From Streptomyces albofaciens JCM 4342 (GTDB lineage Bacteria > Actinomycetota > Actinomycetes > Streptomycetales > Streptomycetaceae): a stretch of 64,000 nucleotides of DNA. The stretch covers positions 2,170,001 through 2,234,000 of the forward strand of contig NZ_PDCM01000002.1 in NCBI RefSeq assembly GCF_008634025.1, read 5' to 3'. Below, in pieces: positions 58,485 to 64,000 of this stretch; within the stretch, counting starts at the first letter, position 1; each line of letters opens with the position of its first letter. The translations under genes were made by a program, and so were the position numbers. A model generated the notes under the pieces. That model was not told the DNA's origin, ran no database searches, and worked only from the letters and a program-made list of their open reading frames with translations.

Positions 58485-61055
58485 GTGTTCGCCCTCGTGC
58501 TGAAGACGGTCAAGGAGCGCAAGAGCGGCTTCGTGGGCGCGTTCGTGGCGCTCCTGGGGGCGTCCATGCTGATCACCGCCTTCGGCATCATCCTCCAGTC
58601 GGGCATCGACTCCGGTGTCCCGGCGCAGCGCTACAGCGACGCCGCGGTGGTGGTGGCGGGCCGGCAGGAGTTCTCGGTCACCGAGGGCAAGAGCACCAAG
58701 ACGAAGGCGCTGGACGACGCCGTCGGGGTGCCGCGCTCGCTGCTGGCCAAGGTCGCGGCGGTGCCGGGGGTCCGGCAGGCCGTGGCCGATCTGCGCTTTC
58801 CCACCCAGCTGGTGGGCAAGGACGGCGGGGTTCTCAAAGGTGAGGACGGCGAGGGGGCGTTGGGCACGTCCTGGCCCGGCTCGGTCCTCGGCCCGTTCCA
58901 CCTGGCCGGCGGGCGGGGCGCGGAGCGGCCCGGCGAAGTGGTCCTGGAGAAGTCGCTGGCCGAGCGGGCCGGGGTCAAGGCCGGCGGCACGGTACGGCTG
59001 GCGACCACGCAGGCCGCCGCGAGCTACACGGTGGCCGGCGTGGTCGAGTACCGCGGCCCCGGTGACGGACTGCGCACCCCGCCGGTGTTCTTCTCGGAGG
59101 CGCAGGCACGGCAGTTGTACGGCCGGGACGACCAGGTCTCGGCGATCGGCGTGCTCGCCAAGGACGGCACCGACCCGGAGGAGCTGGCGGAGCGGATCGA
59201 GGGCAAGCTCGGCGGCACCCCGGCGGACCTCTACACCGGGGACGCGCTGAGCAGTGTGGAGAACCCGGACGTGGCCTCGGCGCGGGGCAGCCTGAAGGAG
59301 CTGGCCGGTTCGCTGGGCGGCACGGTCATCCTGATCACCCTGATGGTGGTGAGCAGTACGCTCGCGCTCGGCGTCCACCAGCGGCGCCGCGAGCTGGCGC
59401 TGCTGCGCGCGGTGGGGGCGACGCCCAAGCAGATCCACAAGATGATCGCCGGTGAGGCGCTGGTGATCTCCCTGCTGGCGTCGGTCATCGGCTGTCTGCC
59501 GGGCGCGCTGGCGGCCGGGGTGCTGCGCGGGGCGCTGTCCGTGATCGGTGTGGTGCCGGACGACTTCGCGTTCTCCTACGGGCCGGTGCCGATGGTCGCG
59601 GCGGTGGCCATCGGGGTGGCGACCGCGCAGATCGCGGGGTTCGCGGTGGCCCGCAAGGTGGTGGCCATCCGGCCGGTGGAGGCGCTGAGCCAGTCCCGTA
59701 CGGAGGAGCCCACGCTCGGCAGGGCCCGGGGCACCTTCGGTGTCGTCCTGCTCGTGCTGGGTCTCGCGGCCTCGATGCTCCCGCTGTTCTTCGGCAGCAT
59801 CTTCGCCGTGGCGGGGGCGGGCAGCGGCGGCCTGATCATGGTCATCGCGATCCTGATGCTGGCGCCGCCGGTGGTCGGGCGGGCGACCCGGCTGCTGGCC
59901 CGGCCCTTCCGGCGGCGGTTCGGCACGCTGGGTTACCTGGCGGTGGCCAACACCCGTGCCAACGCCCGGCGGCTGGCGGCCGGCATCGGCCCGCTGATCC
60001 TGGCGATCGGCTTCGCCTCGGTGCAGCTGTTCATCCCCACCACGACCAACGAGGCGGCCAAGGACCAGGCCGCGGCGGGCGTGGTCGCCGACTACACGCT
60101 CGGCAGCGACCTCGGCGGGGTGCCCGTGGCGGCCACCGGGGACATCGCGCGGCTGCCCGGTGTCTCGGCGGCGGCCGGGGTGGTGCGTACGAAGCTGTTC
60201 GCGTCCCGGAAGCTGCTGGACTCGCCCGAGGTCTTCGACTACGAGGCGCAGGGCGTGACGCCGGGGAAGCTGGACCAGCTGTTCGACCTTGAGGTGGACG
60301 AGGGCGACCTGAACGGCCTGGGCGCCTCGCCCGACACGGTCGCCCTGAGCAGCGGCGCGGCGAGCACCCTGGGGGCCGGTGTGGGCGACCGGGTGCGGCT
60401 GCATCTGCCGGACGGCGCGCAGCAGGAGTCCAAGGTCGTCGCGGTCTACCGGCGCGGGCTGGGCTTCGGCGACGTGACGCTGCCGCACGACACGGTGATC
60501 AAGCACAGTTCCAAGCGGCTGGACGACTCGGTCCTGGTACGGCTGGCACCGGACGCGGACCGGGACAAGGTCGCCGACGGGCTGAGCGAACTGGCCGCGC
60601 GCTATCCGGGGCTGAAGGCCGCGGACGACGAGGGCGTGGCGCGGGAGAAGACCGCGATGGCGGGGCTGGTCGGCAGCGCGCTGCCGCTGGTGCTGGTCTT
60701 CGGCTACATCGCGGTGGCGGTCGCCAACACCCTGGTGATGACGACGCTCAGCAGGGTGCGGGAGTTCGCGCTGCTGCGGCTGGTCGGCGCGACGCCCGAC
60801 CAGGTGATGCGGATGATGCGCACGGAGACCCTGATGGTCGTCCTGATCGCCGTGGTGGTGGGCACGGTCGTGCCGCTGCTGCCGCTGGTGACGGTGAGCG
60901 TCGGGCTGACCTCCTCCCCCGTGCCCTACATCCCGCCGCTGCTGTATCTGGGCATCGTCGCGGCAACGGCGGCGCTGGCCGCGGCGGCGGTGCTGCTGCC
61001 GACCAGGCTCGCGCTGCGCTCGCGCCCCGCCGACGCCATCGGGATGCGCGAATAG
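58485..61055 (+). CDS. FtsX-like ABC permease with two FtsX units
   Basis: 856 aa from a GTG at 58485. An N-terminal membrane segment (about residues 17-40) and a large extracytoplasmic domain (about 45-270) are followed by the first FtsX three-helix unit (about 275-400, with HQRRRELALLRAVGATPKQ). A middle pair of segments, a second extracytoplasmic domain (about 520-720) and a second FtsX unit (about 730-850, MTTLSRVREFALLRLVGATPDQ) follow. This is the usual layout of actinomycete permeases linked to a two-component system. It works with the ATPase just upstream. Confidence 0.92.
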   Translation: MFALVLKTVKERKSGFVGAFVALLGASMLITAFGIILQSGIDSGVPAQRYSDAAVVVAGRQEFSVTEGKSTKTKALDDAVGVPRSLLAKVAAVPGVRQAVADLRFPTQLVGKDGGVLKGEDGEGALGTSWPGSVLGPFHLAGGRGAERPGEVVLEKSLAERAGVKAGGTVRLATTQAAASYTVAGVVEYRGPGDGLRTPPVFFSEAQARQLYGRDDQVSAIGVLAKDGTDPEELAERIEGKLGGTPADLYTGDALSSVENPDVASARGSLKELAGSLGGTVILITLMVVSSTLALGVHQRRRELALLRAVGATPKQIHKMIAGEALVISLLASVIGCLPGALAAGVLRGALSVIGVVPDDFAFSYGPVPMVAAVAIGVATAQIAGFAVARKVVAIRPVEALSQSRTEEPTLGRARGTFGVVLLVLGLAASMLPLFFGSIFAVAGAGSGGLIMVIAILMLAPPVVGRATRLLARPFRRRFGTLGYLAVANTRANARRLAAGIGPLILAIGFASVQLFIPTTTNEAAKDQAAAGVVADYTLGSDLGGVPVAATGDIARLPGVSAAAGVVRTKLFASRKLLDSPEVFDYEAQGVTPGKLDQLFDLEVDEGDLNGLGASPDTVALSSGAASTLGAGVGDRVRLHLPDGAQQESKVVAVYRRGLGFGDVTLPHDTVIKHSSKRLDDSVLVRLAPDADRDKVADGLSELAARYPGLKAADDEGVAREKTAMAGLVGSALPLVLVFGYIAVAVANTLVMTTLSRVREFALLRLVGATPDQVMRMMRTETLMVVLIAVVVGTVVPLLPLVTVSVGLTSSPVPYIPPLLYLGIVAATAALAAAAVLLPTRLALRSRPADAIGMRE

Positions 61056-61074
61056 CCCGCGCCCGTGCGCACGC

Positions 61075-61106
61075 GGCCGGCGGTCCCCAGCGGGGGGCCG
61101 CCGGCC
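61075..61106. terminator. Terminator after the ABC transporter operon
   Basis: GGCCGGCGG and CCGCCGGCC arms with an inner CCCC/GGGG stem form a long GC-rich hairpin 20 bp after the permease stop. Confidence 0.7.
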
Positions 61107-61328
61107 GTTCCGCTTGCCGGGCCCCGAACCCGTCCGGTTCGTCAACCTGCGCTATTTGCCTGCCGCTTAACGTCCCTACCTGGCAGTACTCCCCGGTGTT
61201 AGCCTGCTTTCACCAACGGGCTCGCACCGACGAACCCTCACTTTCCCGGGACATTCAGATCCGCGGACCATCTGCCGCGCCTTTCCGGATTCCGGGCTCA
61301 CTGCCTATTGCCTTCTGGGGGATGTGCC

Positions 61329-62639
61329 GTGGACGCACGACGGCTGGGCGAAATACTCGGCGAACTGGCGCACCGCCACCGGATTTCCGTGGCGCAGTGC
61401 GCAGTGCGCGGACCGGGCGGCATATCCGTGGCACGGGCCGGTCACCATGACGCGGCAGGCGCGGGCGGTGCGGCGGAATCCGTGCGGCTGCCCTTCGCCT
61501 CGGTCACCAAGCTGTTCACCGCCGCCGTCGCCCTGCAACTGGTGACCGACGGCGACCTCGACCTCGACGAGCCGGTGCGTGCCCGGCTGTCCCCCTGGGC
61601 CGACGCCGCCTCCGGTGTGACGCTGCGGCATCTGCTGAGCCACTGCTCCGGCCTGGTCTGCGACGCGCCGGGCGAGCCCGGTTCGGCGGCGCAGGCCGCG
61701 ACGGCCACCGCCGCCGCCGGCCTGCTCTTCCCGCCCGGCAGCGCCTTCTCGTACTCCAACGCCGGGTTCACCGTGGTGGGCCGGCTGATCGAGACGGTCA
61801 CCGGGATGTCCTGGCGGCAGGCCGTGACGGATTTCCTGCTGGGCCCGCTGGACATCGCGCCCGCGTTCCTCGGCGGCGGCCCGGGCAGCGGCACCGTGCG
61901 CGGCGGTCACGTCGTCACGCGGAACGGCCCGGTGCCGGTCGCGCCGGCCGTGCCCCGGGCCGTGGAGCCCGCCGCGGCGCTGGCCGGCCGGGTCGAGGAC
62001 CTGGTCGCCTTCGGCGGCCTCTTCCTGGACGACCGCGGCGGCGCCGCCCGCGCCCTGCTGGACGACGAGGCCGTGGCCGCCATGCGGCAGCCGCCGTTCG
62101 ACGCCGTGCCGTTCGGGCTGGCCGACGCCTGGGGCCTGGGCTGGGCCCTGTACGGGACGGCGGCCGACCGGTGGCTGGGGCTGGACGCGGCCGGCGCGGG
62201 GACCGCCTGTCACCTGCGGGTGCACCCGGCGAGCGGCACCGTGCTCGCCTTCCAGGCCGATTCCGCCGCCGGTGCCGCCGCGTGGGACGACCTGGCCGCG
62301 CTGCTGCGCGCCGAGGGCCCGGCGGTCGGCATGCCGCCGGCCGGGGTGACGGCACCGGGCACGGACGCCGGTGCCGACCGCGCGCTGCCCGACTGCACCG
62401 GCCGGTGGGTCAACGGCGAAACGGTCTACCGGATCTCCCGTACCGCCGCCGGCACCGCGGTGCTGGAGGACGACGACGGAACCGAGTACTTCCTCTCCGG
62501 CCACGGTGTCCAGGTGTTTTCCGCACGGCCCGCCGAAAAGCCGGACACGGAACACCTGGGGCGTTTTCTGACCGACCCGGAATCCGGGCGGACCACCCTC
62601 ATGCAATTCGGCGGCCGTTTGATGCAGCGCGCCGCCTGA
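61329..62639 (+). CDS. Serine hydrolase of the beta-lactamase/DD-peptidase family
   Basis: 436 aa from a GTG at 61329 with GGGGG eight bases upstream. The catalytic SxxK is SVTK in LPFASVTKLFTAAVAL (near residue 61), and the YxN motif is YSN in SAFSYSNAGFTVVGRLIE (near residue 142). There is no signal peptide, so it is probably cytoplasmic, as are several esterases and D-peptidases of NRPS clusters. A beta-sheet C-terminal domain (about 360-436) resembles the lipocalin-like tail of some family members. It precedes the NRPS gene by 73 bp and may release, hydrolyse or inactivate its product. Confidence 0.87.
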   Translation: MDARRLGEILGELAHRHRISVAQCAVRGPGGISVARAGHHDAAGAGGAAESVRLPFASVTKLFTAAVALQLVTDGDLDLDEPVRARLSPWADAASGVTLRHLLSHCSGLVCDAPGEPGSAAQAATATAAAGLLFPPGSAFSYSNAGFTVVGRLIETVTGMSWRQAVTDFLLGPLDIAPAFLGGGPGSGTVRGGHVVTRNGPVPVAPAVPRAVEPAAALAGRVEDLVAFGGLFLDDRGGAARALLDDEAVAAMRQPPFDAVPFGLADAWGLGWALYGTAADRWLGLDAAGAGTACHLRVHPASGTVLAFQADSAAGAAAWDDLAALLRAEGPAVGMPPAGVTAPGTDAGADRALPDCTGRWVNGETVYRISRTAAGTAVLEDDDGTEYFLSGHGVQVFSARPAEKPDTEHLGRFLTDPESGRTTLMQFGGRLMQRAA

Positions 62640-62658
62640 TCCGGACCGGCGCACCGCG

Positions 62659-62686
62659 GCCCGGCCGGGCATTTCACCGGCCGGGC
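62659..62686 (+). terminator. Hairpin between serine hydrolase and NRPS genes
   Basis: A perfect 10-bp stem (GCCCGGCCGG / CCGGCCGGGC) with an eight-base loop. It may reduce rather than stop read-through into the NRPS gene. Confidence 0.55.
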
Positions 62687-62712
62687 GTCCCGCAATCCTT
62701 TGGAGAGCAGAC

Positions 62713-64000
62713 GTGACAGCAACAAGTGACGGTTTTCCTCGCGACGGTGTGCGGGAGTCCGTGGGCATCGCGGACGGCACGGCCGGACTCTCCCCCGTAC
62801 AGCAGCGGCTGTGGTTCCTCAACCGCTTCCAGGAGGGGCGGCCGGGGCAGACCCGCACGCTGTCCGTACGGCTGGGCGGCGCCCTGGACCTGCCCGCGCT
62901 GCGGGCCGCGCTGGCCGCGGTCGTCAGGCGGCACCGGGTCCTGGGCACGGTGCACCGCGAGGCGGAGGGGCGCTGCCGCCCGGAGTTCCGGCCGCCGGAG
63001 CGGACGTTCGCGGCGCTGCGCGCCGAGCCGGTGGCGCCGGCCCGGCTCAACCGTGCCCTGGCGCAGACGGCCGGCGAGGGCCTGGACCTCACCGCGGAGT
63101 GCCCGCTGCGCGTCCGGCTGCTGGGCCTGGCGCCGGACGACCACGTCCTGGTCCTGGTGGTGCACGAGATCGCGGCGGACGAGCGGTCGCTGACGCTGCT
63201 GGCCGATGAGCTGGCGGAGGCGTACGGGGAGGCCGTACGGACCGGCGGCACGCCGCGTGCCGACCACGGGCCGCAGTACGCGGAGGTCGCCGCCGCGGCA
63301 CGCGAAGCGCTCGGCGACCCGCAGGAGCCGGGCAGCCGCGCCGCCGAGCACCTCGCCTACTGGCGCGCGGCGTTGGACGGCGCCCCGGAACAGCTCCAGC
63401 TGCCGCTGGACCGGCCCCGGCCGGCCCTCACCGACTACCGGAGCACCACGTACCACGGCTTCCTGGACACCGCCCTGCACCGCAAGCTGGACGGGCTGGC
63501 GCGGAGCGCGGGCGTGCCGCTCGACGCGGTGCTGCTGGCCGGTGTCTCGGCGCTGCTGCACCGCTTCGGCGCCGGTACGGACATCCCGCTGGCCGTCACC
63601 CTGCCCGGCCGGCCGGACGCCGGACCGGCCACGGTCATCGGGCCGCTGGCGAACACCGCCGTCGTACGGACGGCTCCGGCGCCCGGCCACGGCTTCCGGG
63701 CCCTGGTACGGGACTGCGCCGCGGCCGGTGCGGCGGCGCGGCAGCACGGGGCGGTGCCGTTCGAGCAGGTGGTGGACGCGCTGCGGCCCGAACGCGCGCT
63801 GAACCGGCACCCGTTGGCGCAGGTCGCCGTCGAGGTCCGGGAGGCGGAGACGGCGCGGCGGCCGTTCGGCCCGCTCACCGCGCGGGTGACCCGGCTGCCC
63901 GCCCAGCACTGCCGGTTCGACCTGCGCTTCGGCTTCCGTCCGCGGACCGGCGGCACCGGGCCGGCGGACGGCGCCCACGGCATCGACCTGGTCGTCGACT
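62713..64000 (+). CDS. NRPS, N-terminal condensation domain (3' end beyond window)
   Basis: The frame is open from a GTG at 62713 (GGAGAG seven bases upstream) to the window end, 429 codons. It begins with the condensation-domain signature LSPVQQRLWFLNRFQEG and continues with LPLDRPRPALTDYRS, GAGTDIPLAVTLPGRPD and GAVPFEQVVDALRPERALNRHPLAQVAVEV, so the domain fills residues about 25-429. The active-site motif, normally HHxxxDG, reads HEIAADE (VVHEIAADERSL near residue 155): the second, catalytic His is Glu and the Gly is Glu. The domain may be inactive or have another role. Later modules are not visible. Confidence 0.9.
   Translation, partial: MTATSDGFPRDGVRESVGIADGTAGLSPVQQRLWFLNRFQEGRPGQTRTLSVRLGGALDLPALRAALAAVVRRHRVLGTVHREAEGRCRPEFRPPERTFAALRAEPVAPARLNRALAQTAGEGLDLTAECPLRVRLLGLAPDDHVLVLVVHEIAADERSLTLLADELAEAYGEAVRTGGTPRADHGPQYAEVAAAAREALGDPQEPGSRAAEHLAYWRAALDGAPEQLQLPLDRPRPALTDYRSTTYHGFLDTALHRKLDGLARSAGVPLDAVLLAGVSALLHRFGAGTDIPLAVTLPGRPDAGPATVIGPLANTAVVRTAPAPGHGFRALVRDCAAAGAAARQHGAVPFEQVVDALRPERALNRHPLAQVAVEVREAETARRPFGPLTARVTRLPAQHCRFDLRFGFRPRTGGTGPADGAHGIDLVVD

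Noticed and set aside
58341-61145. Minus-strand open frame of 934 codons opposite the FtsX permease
   Set aside because: High-GC shadow full of Arg/His/Gln with no domain, while the plus strand encodes a clear permease.

Overview
High GC content with G/C-biased third codon positions, GTG/TTG starts, an intact conservon, DmdR/IdeR-type iron boxes and many natural-product genes point to a Streptomyces (or close actinomycete) chromosome, probably an accessory or arm region. The window packs together several small biosynthetic loci rather than one large cluster.

Layout. (1) 1-8.5 kb, minus strand: a class I lanthipeptide locus of the FxLD type: a 59-aa precursor with an FDLD leader motif, LanB dehydratase, LanC cyclase, a bacteriocin-domain/isoaspartyl-methyltransferase fusion, and a helical protein running off the left edge. 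It is followed by an anti-sigma-type ATPase, a divergent HTH/TPR regulator, an acetyltransferase and a probably frameshifted gene. (2) 11.2-12.7 kb: an IS5-family element with terminal repeats, a TTA target duplication, a frameshifted transposase and a passenger gene. (3) 12.8-25.3 kb: an iron-regulated siderophore locus: MFS exporter, dimodular NRPS (C-A-T-C-A-T-TE, second A domain reading as Thr), M20 amidohydrolase, siderophore-binding lipoprotein and ABC ATPase, with two iron boxes. I infer a catechol-peptide trilactone of the griseobactin/bacillibactin kind; no dihydroxybenzoate genes are present. (4) 25.3-31 kb: a glycosyltransferase, a 2OG-Fe dioxygenase, a HemK-like methyltransferase, a CDGSH protein, a haem-oxygenase-like iron enzyme and a FUSC membrane protein. 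(5) 31.2-35.8 kb: two secreted peptides, a 2OG-Fe(II) oxygenase and, most notably, an atropopeptide (tryptorubin-type) pair: a 26-aa precursor ending in AWYIWY followed by a short cytochrome P450, with a divergent MFS exporter. (6) 36.2-38.6 kb: a DMATS-type aromatic prenyltransferase coupled to a PLP enzyme. (7) 38.6-44.8 kb: a conservon (cvnA-D) with a CYP157-type P450 lacking ExxR, then a DUF2637-like membrane protein with tandem repeats. (8) 46-49.6 kb: an ArsR-like regulator, an ABC-ATPase-like protein with degenerate motifs, an HTH-less paralogue of the regulator, a 36-aa membrane peptide and a lipoprotein, with two copies of an 18-bp palindrome. (9) 49.9-64 kb: five translationally coupled genes (LeuC-like, LeuD-like, aminotransferase, TauD-like oxygenase, MFS exporter) that look like an unusual amino-acid pathway, then a two-component system, an ABC/FtsX exporter, a serine hydrolase and the start of an NRPS whose condensation domain has HE instead of HH at the active site.

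The strongest signals are the atropopeptide pair, overlooked easily because the precursor is only 26 codons, the FxLD lanthipeptide locus, and the LeuCD-aminotransferase-oxygenase operon. All product identities are inferred from reading motifs; no database search was run.
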